Positions 22,530-34,219 of a DNA stretch of 64,000 nucleotides are shown here, piece by piece. How positions within the stretch are numbered: position 1 is the first letter of the stretch; each line of letters begins with the position of its first letter. Both the position numbers and the translations under genes were made by a program. Origin of the DNA: Metallyticus violacea (taxonomy: Eukaryota > Arthropoda > Insecta > Mantodea > Metallyticidae); NCBI GenBank assembly GCA_030762175.1, contig CM060842.1:44768001-44832000 (forward strand), in the 5' to 3' direction. The notes below the pieces were generated by a model. The model saw only the letters and a list, made by a program, of their open reading frames with translations, had not been told where the DNA came from and ran no database searches.

Positions 22530-23149
22530 TCTAAATCTGGTAGTCTAGAATATATCTATGTATGTGCTGTTTTTGATCTATCTTTCATCATTCATCATGA
22601 AGCTATGTGTTCTACTATTTTCTAGGTATTTTTCACTAAGTATCTGGCCACGTTATTTTTCTGTCGCATTAAACGAGAATAATCTCTTTCTACTGTTTAT
22701 CATTGCAGTTATCGTCACCTCAAAATGTTTGAAATACTTTAAAATGTGGTTTTTATGATATGTTTATAAGTAACACACTGTAATGTTGCTCTTGTTGACT
22801 AAAGAATTAAAAATATGCACTTTATTCTTTCTTGTGATTTTATTGTAATACTTTTTTTAGTTTTCTTAAGCAGCATTGTTCAAATCCATCACATTTACTT
22901 CACTCTTCCTTAATGTTTTGTAGGTTTTGTTGAATGCACTATGAACTCCATTATTTCTTGAAAATTAAAGCTTCAATGTAAACAATTCTTTATTACATCT
23001 TTCTGTGCATTAGGTATGTGCCCTTTATATTACTTGGTTTTTATTCTTAGTTTGTCTAAACTAAATCATTCCAATATTAATTACTTTTATATTTATATGT
23101 GGAACTCTGAGTGGCAAAACCATTTTCTACAATAGTAGTCATGCTTTCC
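22530..23149. other. AT-rich stretch without a recognisable gene
   Basis: A short frame rich in Leu, Phe and Ile occurs near 22558-22758, but AT-rich DNA produces such frames readily. Nothing else was recognised. Confidence 0.45.
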
Positions 23150-23470
23150 CGTGATTGCTAAGGGAATGCTGGGATAGATATTTATTTTCCCCACCAGACG
23201 AGGGGATAGTGCGGTATGCGGTGTGACGGTGGCTTGCTCTTTGGAAAGTTTCCTCTTCCGACATCTAGTGTGGAAGCCCCTCTCCTGTGGGGATCGAACT
23301 CCTTAGAGGCGATGCTCCGCCGGCATCGGGGTGATCTATCTGGAAACACTGTTAGGGACCCCGTCTATATCCGTGACTCGCTAGCCCTGGATCCTGGTCG
23401 CCCGGCGTATCCTTTCTTTCATCCTTTCCTACGCCTCCATTACTCCTCTGTCCCTACCAATCCAATGAAA
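23150..23470 (+). mobile_element. SINE-D copy, head lost
   Basis: Shares with the copies at 46.5, 48.3 and 56.5 kb the blocks GGGAATGCTGGGATAGAT, GTGTGACGGTGGCTTGC, TTTGGAAAGTTTC, CTTAGAGGCGATGCTCCGCC, CATCTATCTGGAAACA-like and GGATCCTGG. The 5' tRNA-like head is not recognisable. The stretch is clearly more GC-rich than its surroundings, which fits a relatively recent arrival or constrained repeat. Confidence 0.7.
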
Positions 23471-23474
23471 CTCG

Positions 23475-25209
23475 GACAGTTGATTTGAAGGCAAGATATT
23501 GTCTTGGTCTTCCTGCCTTGGTTCTGTTATCAGTATGATGCATTGCATGCTTTCAAGAATACTTATTTATTATAGAATGAGGAGTGCAATCAATTTGAAC
23601 GAATGATTAATAATTAACATTATATCGACCATTTGCAGAGCAATCATTTAGTATTTAAAGGAATATATGATAAATTACGTCTCTTATATTTTATTACAAA
23701 ACACTATAGGGACTAAGCAGAAATTTTTTTTTTTGCTGTATTGTATTTTATCAGGAACAATATAAACTGAGATATTAAAACTTAGCTATAATTCATGTAT
23801 TTTATAAATACTTTTTTTAAGGAGTATGCATGACTTTCATCTAAATAAATGCATATTTAAATTTTAATTTAATTTTGTGCCGTTGTCGTATGAAAATCTT
23901 TCGCCGATCAATATTTGACCGTTCATTTCCAATCTTTAAACTTAATTCTATTGGTCAACACGTGCTTGTCTTAGTCGCTGCGGGGGCTTGTTACTGGGTC
24001 GGGTGCAGATGTAACTCTTCTCATCTGAGTTGTCGCAGTCATAGGACGTAGGTAAGAAGTTCCCAGGTGAATGAGGCTGTTTCGAATTTCTCTTAGAAAT
24101 TTAAGGAAAGTTTCTTGCCTACTACGATAACCCATATTTGCTGCAATATTTTAATATAATATATTTATAATGTTAATTGTGCTTAAGTCTCAATCTTAAA
24201 TATTTGAGAGATATTATAACATATTACTTGGGTAGTTATTTGAACTTTAATGTAACAAGTAATTGGTATTATAGAGCTATTCAAGTTTTAATGAATTTAC
24301 ATATAACTTGTTTAGTTGTATTATGTAATTTTCCGCTATTGGTACAATTATAGTTTGCAAACCCGATTAGGTAGCTTTTATTGTCTCTCACCCCTTAGAG
24401 ATAAAATTTAAATACTTAAAATTTTTCTTAAATGTCAATTGCAAATAGTTCACATTCTTTATTTAATGTTTTGATTTATTTCATGTAAAATTTATTATGT
24501 GTGCAGCACATAATTTAATATTGTACCAAGTTTCCGTTACGCGTAATATTTGAACCCAAAATTTGATTATTAATTGTTTAATAAATTTTGTAAATGTCGC
24601 TAAATTCTTATTTTCTTTTAGCATACATACAAAAACATTTTCAAGGATCCTCTAGAAATTTAAGAACGCAATTGGTACGCCACAATGTTTGTAGTTAAAG
24701 TGTGGTAATAATAGGAATTAATAATAATTATGATACTACTTTTCTCATCACTAGATCAATTAATAATTACTTATGATGCTACAAATTTATTAACAGCTCG
24801 CTGTCGTTTAAAGTAAAAAGTGAAACCTCAAATAATCCTCCTTGAAGGAGAATATAAAACCAATGTTGATTACATTCTTACCCCCACTTTGAAATTTAAA
24901 ATTACACATCTAACCTAATTATACTTAAAGATTACAATAGGGAACAAACATTTTTTGTCATATCTCCAGAGTTAAAATAGCTGCTTCTTATGGAAAACAA
25001 TCCGCTGACTCTGAAAATGATTTTAAATGTTTCCTATCGGGCTTAGTTAAAAAAAATATACAAGAACAGTTAAAGTCTTTAATTTTTAATTGGGAAGCTA
25101 AATGTCAATTTATTTTTAAAACAATGAAAAGTACTTGCTATTCAAAATAGCAATAAATTATATAAACAGATTAAAAATTAACAATTGAAATAACAAAACA
25201 CATACTAGC
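23475..25209. other. AT-rich stretch without a recognisable gene
   Basis: Long AT-rich DNA with no useful frame on either strand. I recognised no repeat family. Confidence 0.5.
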
Positions 25210-26261
25210 TTAGGTCCTAAAAAGGCTTGCTGCCAGGTAGCGTTCTCTTGTGGTAAAAATTACTGTCCCTCTTCAGAAACCAGCAATAATCTCTCAACAT
25301 TGAAGGATTCCAAGGACCTCGATTTCGTTTTTCCATTTTGGTTATTCCTGATGAAAACACTCTCCTTGTTCATCACTTACAACATCCAAATTTTCAAGGA
25401 AAAGGTCTAATGAGAATGGAGGAAATGCATTTTCATTCAGTTTCTTTATAACATTGTAATAATGTGTTCATTAAATATTCATATTGTTAATCCTTACTAT
25501 TGCCAATAAACTCTTCTACCACTGCCTTGACAGCCGCTAGTTCCACATTGTTAGCTCACTTTATAAGACTTCGTTTTCGGGACAACAAAAATATCGTTCT
25601 TTAACATTGCATATGTCAAACTGGGAAATAGTTACGCCGTTTTCTATAGACTGTAATTCTAGCAGCTTCAGCAGCATATTCTGTTGTTGCAACCTCGAGC
25701 CCAGATCTCTGCTTGTTTTTTCCCCAAATCTAAATCCCGCATTAAATCATCTAAACCTGATTGATAGAACAACTGATCACGTTTGTATCGATGGAGAGTT
25801 CGTAGGTTGCATCACTTGAACGTAAGGGCTTATTTGAATCATCACTACTGTTACTATCAGTTTCCTCAAATGACTTTGGGGAACTGGTATTGGTAACGTT
25901 TCGTTATGAGGGATTGGCTTGGATAGATAAACGTTAGATTTTGCGCTTGGGGGGGGGGGTAAAACCTGATACTTTTCATTCACTTGACTTTGTTTTTCCG
26001 GAAAATCTTAGTTACGGTGAATGACAAGAATTTTAACTTCCTATATAACCTCACTTTCTCAAATTAGTTGTACAACTATGAATAATGTAACTATGTTTTG
26101 GAGCCCACTTAATCACCAATTTTGCAACCAAAGCAGTGAAAGTAAGCTGTTTTTGTAATTTTACAGATTATTTTCCTTTGGGATTTCGGTGTGAACTTTC
26201 TACAAACATGACAAAAATTATCTGGATGATTACGACACTGAAATCTCTCACTTTTATACAT
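25210..26261 (-). pseudogene. Internally deleted relic of a second uncharacterised insect protein family
   Basis: From a minus-strand ATG at 26261 the frame reads MYKSERFQCRNHPDNFCHVC and KKAYF-type residues (KTAYFHCFGCKIGD). It then shows SSPKSFEETDSNSSDDSNK and EYAAEAARITVYRKRRNYFP, then jumps to AVKAVVEEFIGNSKD and the C-terminal block FPENLDVVSDEQGECFHQE, KMEKRNRGPWNPSMLRDYCW (about 25225-25400). The FQCxN..DxFCyvC start and the HSHLdfFPENLG.vSDEqGErFHQDI...MEkRY.G.W...MlaDYCW end match a multi-copy insect family of unknown function that I remember well but cannot name. The middle of the protein, roughly 200 residues in intact relatives, is missing. Stops and frame changes confirm decay. 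Intact relatives may belong to a transposon. Confidence 0.68.
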
Positions 26262-26483
26262 GCTGAACACAGAAATAAAGTCACTTCACCGACCAACAAT
26301 AATACACTTCAAACTACATCATCAAACCAAGACTCCAAACGAAAGTTTCACTCAGGACGATTTTAAATGAATCAAATAACACGTTATCAGTCCATTTGTC
26401 TCTTAAGATTTACACTTCTTTTTAATCTCCAGTACTCCCATCCCAGCGAGGGACTTTTTATAATAAATATGTACGTGACGAAT
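26262..26483. other. Short stretch upstream of the relic, nothing recognised
   Basis: It would be the 5' flank of the minus-strand relic. No promoter motif could be recognised. Confidence 0.35.
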
Positions 26484-26494
26484 ACAATACGTTT

Positions 26495-26763
26495 CACCGC
26501 CACGGGTGACCGAGGTCGTTAAGGCGGGACTCGTGAGCGGAAGGTCTGGGGTTCGAATACCGCCAGGACCGTCCTTCCTGATTCAGGTTTTTTCCAGGTT
26601 TTCCTCAGTTCTCATAACTGGCAAATGCCGGAGAGGTACCGTAAACTTAGGCCTGGAACGTTTCCTTCCTAAAAAAAATCCTTTCCCAATTTATCATTTC
26701 ATTTCATGTATCTTCAGTGTTCACCGCCTGTGGTGAAAACGGGCGTTAAACACTATTAAAAAA
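26495..26763 (+). mobile_element. SINE-A copy with TSD
   Basis: The head reads CCGCCACGGGTGACCGAGG with B box GGTTCGAATACC; the body and 3' core GGGCGTTAAACACT are intact. Direct repeats ACAATACGTTT (26484-26494) and ACAATAAGTTT (26764-26774) differ at one base, indicating modest age. The GCCTCAGTA segment before the 3' core is deleted. Confidence 0.95.
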
Positions 26764-26774
26764 ACAATAAGTTT

Positions 26775-29428
26775 AGGGATTAGCGAACTCACTAAGTACA
26801 AACAATACCAAGCGTAATAATACTGCTTTAAACTGCATAAAGTGATTTATTTAACATCCATTCTACATAAAGTAAGTAACAAAGCCTTAGTATATACCGT
26901 ACGACATTACTTTTGTCATAGTCGGAAATCGAATATAAATAACAACTGAGACCTGATGGGCCAATTTAAAGGCCATATTCGGTTTCTAAGTATCAAAAAT
27001 GGTAAACAACAGTCATTATTGTCCCGGAGACGAAAATTGTGTTCCCTGGTGTTATTCGTCTGTTGTTTCCTAGCGGCCTGAATTTTTAATATTGTTTCAA
27101 TTTGAACAGAAAAAAGTCACTCGAAGGTCGAAATATTTTATATAATAAAAAAGTTAGTTGTTTATATGACGAAAACACAATTTATTGGGTAGCACTATAC
27201 TTTTATTAAATTAATTGCTCAAAATGTTCTCCATTGCTGGCTAGTCAGTCATACAGCCCATTTCGGAACTCCAGACTAATCTGTTTACATTCTGTTCTTT
27301 TTTGTAGGGTATACATTTCGAAATGATTTATTACCAAATCACAACTATTACATTAAATGCTCAATCGTATCTGTAGTTTTATTTTGTTCATCTTCAAACA
27401 ACTATAACATCAATCCATATTGTCAGGCAACGATAATAAACAAAACATGTGATAAAATTTAATTCACTTTAAAAAGTATTATAACGTACGGGTGTTATTT
27501 GAAATTTCTAAGTGGAGGTGTCTGGGGATAAGAGGGTGAAGCCTAAAGATATCAACATTGGTTTTAAACTTCGTCAATATCTAAATTCAGATATTTTTTT
27601 TCTTTAAATTCGTTTTATTTGAAATATAACAGGAACGTTCTTTGTAAAAATTCTCCTTCTAGTTCTATAGCTTTATTCTAGTGTTAAATGGTTGCAATAA
27701 TGCATGTTCGTTGCCAATTCCTATCATTGAACTCAAAGCTCTTCCTAAAGATAGTGTTCTTCAGAGGGTTAAACATATCACTTTGAATCCTAACCAAAAC
27801 GCCAATCGATGAAATGGCATCGACCCGAATCTCCGCGAAAGGGTACAGTTTCAAACCGTTTCATAAGTAGGAAGAATAATGATAGTCTTTTGAAATTGTG
27901 AAGGAATGCTTCTTTATGGATGTGATACCCAAAGGAGCAACAATAAACTCTGATGCTGACACCAAGGCTCCAAAAAAAAAAAAAAAAAAAAAAAAAAAGG
28001 TTTCAGCGTGTCAAGGGACAAAAGAATGCGCGAGAAATATTGCTCCAGCACTTTCGGAATTTCATCACTTCAATCCCTTGAAGGATGCTAGGCATGGAAA
28101 AAAGTTTTAAGTTCGATGATTTTTTCATCAGCATCAGCGGAGCGAAAACTTAGCCACGGGCTATGTTCTCGTTCAAATCTGGAATAGTGACGAGAACATT
28201 CTACAATTTATACAATATATTCTATAATTAAATTATATGCAAAGGCTATCATGCCCACATATCGCAACCTAGTAGAATTTACTTGTTGCGTTTCCTAAAA
28301 CTTTCTAACGCCTAGCTAAATCGGGGTTGCGACGCTAAGAAAATATTTAAATCTAACCTAATTGTCTCTTAAGAATCGTTAAGCGAAATGACGTAAGGGA
28401 TCATGAGTATATATATTGACAATTATTTATTCTTTCAAAGTATTTCACATTAAACTACAACTTAAACATTTCTTTGTGAACCTAATACACCGTTTACATT
28501 CTATCTTCTTCACACTCTTTTCTCTTTAATGAAACAATTCAGCTATTTCTATTCCTCAACGGTCATTCCCTCTCTCTGCCCTTTCAATCTTATCAGACAA
28601 ACTCTGCGTGTCCTACCTGCCAACTATGTAGGTTAACAGTATATAGCAGTAATGCATTGACAATGCTTTAATAGTGTTTGCACAATGTAATGTAGCGTTC
28701 CCAATGTATTATTACTGCCTGACTCGCCACAATACAACAAGGTGTAAAATTTTCTGGACATCGTCGAAGTGTAATCTGTTCGAAAATTTGTAATTTTTTA
28801 GAGAAATCTTGAACTGACAATATTAGCCAGTTCTAACTTACATTAGCTTGCTGTATATGAAACATTACTTTGTTTCGAAACTAGATTTTAAAAATTTAAA
28901 CATTTAATTATAAAACTAATTACTTAAGCGTTCTAGATATTGATGTAGATTTATTATATAGTATATGCTCGGAGCACTAAATATTAAACGATAAAATAAA
29001 TATAAACAGTTTTAAAGTAGATAACTAGGGAGATGTTACAGTTCAAGACAAAATTATTTTGATGCTCTGAAATATTCATAATAAAAGTGACTATAAACAT
29101 TTAATACGTTTGAATTATTTTATGCCAATGTAAATAGCATGCAGCACTCAACAGTATATTTGCTATGCCTTGTTAACTGCTGAAGAAATGCAGCACACCA
29201 TAAGACTCATTCTCAAGTTTTTCATCTGAAATGATGGCTGTTACCGCGAAACATTGACTTATACTGGGAAAATACGCTTCAAAGGTTGATTGTCGTAATA
29301 ATTGCTTTGGACATTGTTAAAACGCACTAAAAGGATATAACGGGACAACCATCGTTTGACAGCACAACAAAAATTAACTATGGGTACAACCGAACGATCT
29401 CGGATAAACATAATGTTTTGAAACACTG
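26775..29428. other. AT-rich stretch without a recognisable gene
   Basis: Contains a poly-A tract at 27973-27999 inside a short frame (27898-28110) that is open only because of a poly-lysine run. No family was recognised. Confidence 0.5.
27973..27999. repeat. Poly-A tract
   Basis: About 26 consecutive A bases, seen directly. Confidence 0.9.
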
Positions 29429-29748
29429 TGATCAAGTTTATTCGGACTTTACTGCGAGCCAGTTTGAATGGATGACGTAATTGCTAATCAGCGCACTTTA
29501 CCTTGAAGTGTATCGGCCCCAATCGGCTTCGAGAATATCAACCTGTCGAGTGAATAAAGAACTAGCGCGGCCACATTTTGTAAACAAACGTCATTTGTCT
29601 CATTCTCTGTCTTTTCCACTCCGAGACGCACTCCGACCCTCCACAGCGAATTCTCAGAACGTCTTATGATACTGATAGAAACTCTCTCTGCAGTAGCGAT
29701 GTCATTCAATACAAATAACTCGCAGTAAAGTCCGAAGAAATTTGATCA
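29429..29748. mobile_element. Short DNA element with 30-bp terminal inverted repeats (MITE-like)
   Basis: The terminus 29429-29458 begins TGATCAAGTTTATTCGGACT. Its inverted partner at 29719-29748 matches 28 of 30 bases. The 320-bp interior has no plausible coding sequence. A second, one-ended copy lies at 40218-40436 and shares the interior blocks CAGTTTGAATGGATGA, TATCGGCCC and CACATTTTGTAAA-like. Size, perfect-ended inverted repeats and dispersal point to a non-autonomous DNA transposon. The autonomous partner and superfamily are unknown because no clear target duplication was found. Confidence 0.75.
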
Positions 29749-30469
29749 TTCAGTATAAAGAGAATTCAGCAATACGGAACATTGGCTGGCGTAAGTCATA
29801 ATTCTTATAAAGAAAACAGTGTTGCCAGATGGATGGAAATACGTTCTAGCTTCGTTATCTGCAGTGGGTAAGGGACTAGCTTCTGCACACTGTGATAATT
29901 AGCGTTATCGATCATAAGTAATAAAGCTGGTGAAGATCAGGGAAAATGTGAGTAATCAATCACTTGAGCAACACTTATTCATAATGTTATTTGGAGTCCC
30001 TTTCTTTAAATGCATTGTTGAGCTCGGTGATGGTAGATACAGTTTTCCTAACGGCATAAAATGTATAAATTTTAATTTGGCCTTATTTGACTACCCTGAC
30101 GAGGCCCATTGTAATACTTCAGATGTCGAGGAATTGTAAAAAAAAATGAAATCAAAAGTACGTTAAATAAGTTACCTAATGTTACTAATAAAAACTTCCA
30201 CTTTATATGATTCCAAAATAGTAAGACCACACACTTTATACCGAACGGATCGCAGTTCTCGAAACATATGCAAAACTCTTGTAATGAATACCTCTTACTG
30301 CATCAATACCATATAAACTGTAATGATAAATAAATGTGCTGGGACAAAACTTAAAGGTTTCGTTTCGTTAGAAACTGCATTGTTAAGGATGACTATCTGG
30401 TGCTCTGTTTCTTGTCGTTCCAACGACAGTACAAACAATAATTCTCAGGAGGTCAATAGCAAATGTTGA
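29749..30469. other. Stretch without a recognisable gene
   Basis: Short frames only (for example 29930-30139), with no motif. Confidence 0.45.
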
Positions 30470-30479
30470 CTGATATATA

Positions 30480-30772
30480 TGTCCGTCCTGGTGGTGTAGT
30501 GGTAACCTTACTTGCCTTCAAATTCAAGATCGCGGGTTCGAACCCGGCCAGGATCGATGGATTTTTTCGGGCGTAAAAATCCTAAGTATGGCTTCCTTCG
30601 GAAGGGAAGTAAAGCCGTGGGTCCCGTGTCGTACATTTACGGCACGAAAAAGAACCTCAAACCTGAAAGAAGAGGCCTCTGAGCAAAATTTGTCTGCCGT
30701 TTCACGCCTTGAATAGAATGGGACGCTGATGACCTGAGCTGTTAACGAGCGTCCATGAATAAATCAAATTGT
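30480..30772 (+). mobile_element. SINE-B copy, best preserved head
   Basis: The head shows A box GGTGTAGTGGTAACC and a perfect B box, GGTTCGAACCC. The acceptor-like halves TCCTGG and CCAGGA are complementary, and the T stem CGGG/CCCG pairs. It is followed by GATCGATGGATTTTTTCGGG and the full body to ATGAATAAATCAAAT. A short direct repeat, CTGATAT, occurs at 30470-30476 and 30773-30779. It is a useful reference for the family. Confidence 0.95.
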
Positions 30773-30779
30773 CTGATAT

Positions 30780-31339
30780 CCTAAACAATAGGCTACTGGC
30801 AGCAGTTCAAAAGGATAAAAGGGGCACATGTCCCGGTACACTCAGCCGGAGTATTCTCAGAATATTTCTTTTATACAATGCTGTATTCCTTTTCATTGTG
30901 AATTAACAGTTTTGGAACCATCAAAAACAAACAAAGCAAAAATTATATAAAGAAATAAACAAAAGAATTATAAATTGCACCTCCGAGCACCCAGAAACCC
31001 CCCACCCCAGCTTGCAGCGAATCATGGAAACAATTATATTATAGGGCAGGCCAAGGCGCTAGAAACCAGTAACATCTTTCCATGTATCTGGTAGGAGCAT
31101 ATTTATTGCAACGGCACCAATACAATACAGTAAAACTTCAACATGGCGGGTCCAACGTGCTTTTATAATACACTAGATCTATTTGATTAAACACAAGGTG
31201 TTAGATTAGGTACTCGCAATAAACTATAAAACATATTCAACAATAAAAAATATGTGGGATAAAATAAAAAAAAAAAGAAATTTAAAACATTTAAAAATAC
31301 ATATGCAAAGAAAAATAGAAAGCATTCACATTAGAAATA
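30780..31339. other. Stretch without a recognisable gene
   Basis: AT-rich DNA with a poly-A/G-poor run near 31265. Nothing else was recognised. Confidence 0.45.
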
Positions 31340-31580
31340 ACACACACAACTGGATTCAATCAGTTTCCTCCCACACCCCTCTCCAAGGTTATAAACCTTT
31401 TCAGACCTAAGGAGTCTCACTTTCATCAGAAATTTACCTAACCTTTCCTCTCCTTCCTTCCTTGCATGCCAGCAGAGCCCAACATAACCATTGGATCTCG
31501 TAAAGATACTCCCTTGAGAAATGGGTACATATTCTGGCCGAATGTATCCATTGGGAACAACTGAGAAAAAAAAAAACGCT
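31340..31580 (-). pseudogene. LINE 3' end, copy b, distal part
   Basis: The minus strand encodes NGYVGLCWHARKEGEERLGK followed by FLMKVRLLRSEKVYNLG. This matches the GKFMSKVRQLRFKKAENL tail of copy a (11.96 kb) and KFARKVRQLRFKKADNK at 58.6 kb. The preceding part of the same tail appears at 32455-32690 on the same strand, so the two are probably one insertion separated by sequence containing the (ATT)n and (CTA)n arrays. Confidence 0.62.
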
Positions 31581-31797
31581 GTTTCCTGAAAACTTTTTAA
31601 GGTAATTAGAGGTCGATTGGCATGCTGGGACTTGTTTGCGAACCACACTAATTGGTTGAATATGGGCATTTTCCTGCCCAAAGTGCGCAAAGCTAGAAGC
31701 AATTATTTTCTGGTTAGAGCACAATAACTAGTGTAATTATAAATGTAATATGTTTCCATTCATATATATCTAAATATGGTTCTTCTCAAATTTAATG

Positions 31798-31798
<1 letters not shown>

Positions 31799-31851
<53 letters not shown>

Positions 31852-31852
31852 T
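31799..31852. repeat. (ATT)n microsatellite
   Basis: About eighteen uninterrupted ATT units. Confidence 0.95.
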
Positions 31853-31950
31853 GTTCCTCTTTCTAAATATGCATCATACTTAAGCCTGTACGGTCTACGA
31901 CCCATGCATAAAAATATTTGTAATGTGTATATAGAATTTTATAATAGAGA

Positions 31951-32102
31951 TACACTACTACTACTATTACTACTACTACGACTACTAGTACTACTGCTAT
32001 TACTACTGCCATTATTACTACTGCTATTACTACTACTGCTATTACTATACTACTACTACTGCTATTACTACTACTATTACTATACTACTACTACTACTAC
32101 TA

Positions 32103-32134
<32 letters not shown>

Positions 32135-32370
32135 TACTACTACTATACTACTACTATTACTACTACTATACTACTATACTACTACTACTACTGCTACTAT
32201 ACTACTACTATACTACTACTATACTACTATACTACTACTACTACTATACTACTACTACTACTACTACTGCTATACTACTACTACTGCTATTACTACTACT
32301 ATTACTATACTACTACTACTACTACTACTACTATACTACTACTATACTACTACTACTACACTACTACTAT

Positions 32371-32441
<71 letters not shown>

Positions 32442-32452
32442 TTACTATTACT
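31951..32452. repeat. Long imperfect (CTA)n array
   Basis: About 500 bases of ACT/CTA triplets with scattered ATT, GCT and single-base phase shifts (CTATACTA). The final 80 or so bases are almost pure. The phase shifts make the same array read as poly-Leu, poly-Tyr or poly-Thr, which explains the 205-codon frame at 31904-32521. That frame is not a gene. Confidence 0.97.
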
Positions 32453-32454
32453 TT

Positions 32455-32690
32455 CTCCATTCTTCTGTATATTCAGCCAGTATATGTGCCCATGATTCCT
32501 CCTCCTTCACAGATAGGGTAAATTCCCCGCTCTTAGTCGTTGGTGACTCAGTCTAAGCCGCGCGAGCTCCTATCTAGTGAGTTTGGCCCTTGTTTTGATG
32601 TACTGCTCCATCTCCTATTCGTATTTTAGCCCCGATTGTGCTTCCAGCTAAATCATCTTTATGCATTGCTCAATTGTATGCTACCTATTC
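32455..32690 (-). pseudogene. LINE 3' end, copy b, proximal part
   Basis: The minus strand holds EMEQYIKTRAKLTR and, in shifted frame, the remnant of the zinc-knuckle segment (nucleotides equivalent to CEEEESWAHILAEYT). It aligns with IKRGATL...SLCGEEESWSHIL of copy a and EMEQCIKTGAKLTSQ of the 58.3 kb copy. It is continued in sense by 31340-31580 beyond the microsatellites. Confidence 0.62.
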
Positions 32691-33425
32691 ATATTCCTCA
32701 ACCGGTTCTTAGCCTTCCTCCATGCTATCTTTCTAATCCCCTGACCCGCCATGAAGCCCAGTCGTTTTCAGTTTCTTGCTTAAATGCGTGTCTGGTATCT
32801 GATAAAGCGCATAGAGTTATTCAGAACAGCGAGTGTATATATGATTATATTATCACCGTTACTGTGAAGATTGCTTGAGGCAATACTGTCGAATAGGAAG
32901 CTCTAGGAAGTGTAAGCAAAAGAGTAATCGTAATGCATACAATGAAATGAAAATACATTAAAGGCATATTTATGATTAATAAACAGACATTCAAAGTAGC
33001 GGAATAGCAGATATTTATATTTGATAGGAAAAGCAGCGTTATTGAAACTATAACTTAAAAGGAAGAGCCATAAATGTCCCTTCAATTGAAGGGTACATGG
33101 AAAAAAACCACCAGATTCTTAAAAAAAAAAAAAAAAAAAAAAAGTAAATCTTAAAACCAGATATTGGTAGCACTGCGTGCTTCTCGGTCAGCTGTTTCAT
33201 CAGTTTAATCAACATGGTAAAAACCAATACGGTTTATAGCCAGATGAAGAAACTGCGTGCAAGGGAATAACCAATACAGTCACCACTTTCTTGATGTAGG
33301 ACTTCAAAAGCTATGATCTAATCAGGGAACGTACTGAGGTTATTGCATTGTTTCATCAGATCGTGTGTTTCGTAGTGAATTAATTTACTTGCATAGCTTT
33401 AACTTTGTAAAAGAGACATTTACTT
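32691..33425. other. Stretch without a recognisable gene
   Basis: AT-rich, with a poly-A tract at 33121-33143. The last 200 bases may be strongly decayed upstream sequence of the relic that follows, but I cannot support this. Confidence 0.4.
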
Positions 33426-33965
33426 ATCCGTGCGTGACCCTTCTCTCATGGAGTCAGACAAAAATATGACATTGATCCCCAAAGACTGAAACTACTAATG
33501 GCTGAAGAGAAGTGATCGCAGCGGCCTAAGTCAAGATTAATCGTTCGTTTTGGTCTCGTGTGAACAAGCAATGTTTAAAAGCTGGAGCATATTTCTATCT
33601 TCCAAATGCTACAAGAAGAAGATGCCTTTGCTGTCAGGTCACTGAAACAGCTGAGATTCCTTCAGTCAAAATTAAAAACCGTAGAGCATAGGGACACGTA
33701 CAATGGAGCATTCTCCTCCTCATTGATTAGGGATCAAAGGAAGAAAAGGGTGAAACAGTCACTATTTTCAGGAACCAAGTCAGCGCTATCACTTGTCTAT
33801 TTCTCTGTCTAAAGAGAAGTGTAAAGAACTGATAGTCTTGATGAAGTTCTGTGAAGATGAGGAACCCAAGAAGTACTACAGTCGACTACTTGCTGCCCAT
33901 CAGCCAAAATTATTGCTATCTGAACACGGAGAAGACATCTCTAATGATGTTAGTGACTTTTAGAG
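33426..33965 (+). pseudogene. Relic of the DUF7869-like insect family, copy 2 (C-terminal part)
   Basis: Plus-strand translation in changing frames gives LSVRDPSLMESDKNMTLIPK (about 33430-33490), MFKSWSIFLSSKCYKKK, then VEHRDTYNGAF (about 33680) and, after another shift, SKEKCKELIVLMKFCEDEEP and KKYYSRLLAA (about 33815-33900). This order matches the C-terminal half of the family seen at 8.9-10.85 kb: PVRGHSFMESDKNM, then HRDTYNG, then ISKEK..DL..L.KFC. The Gly-His of the VRGHS box is changed to Asp-Pro. N-terminal parts were not found upstream, so it is 5'-truncated. A mariner element begins about 100 bases downstream. Confidence 0.62.
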
Positions 33966-34219
33966 ATACATTCAAAAAGGCTTGACAGTGAGAACTATGC
34001 AGGACTCACTTAAGGCTTAGGGAGTTATGTCGGTCAACACAGAACTATGTTTTGTTTTTGTAATTACATACCAGGTGATATCCAGAATATTCGGGACTGG
34101 TGCTGCCATCTGGTCAAAAACTTACTTTGAGACTAATGACCGCCGTCATCCTCGAAGTAGTTCCCTTCCACACGTATACACCGGTCCCAGCGATTCTATC
34201 ATTTTCCAAGTGCATCTTG

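Noticed and set aside
27898..28110. 70-codon frame with a poly-Lys stretch resembling a nuclear localisation signal
   Set aside because: The lysines are a genomic poly-A tract, and nothing else in the frame is recognisable.
30480..30552. tRNA-Gly gene
   Set aside because: Acceptor-like halves pair, but the sequence is always followed by the SINE-B body and flanked by a target duplication.
31904..32521. 205-codon plus-strand frame of Leu, Tyr and Thr runs
   Set aside because: It is the (CTA)n array translated in changing phase. It has no non-repeat coding content, and the true content of its end is antisense LINE.
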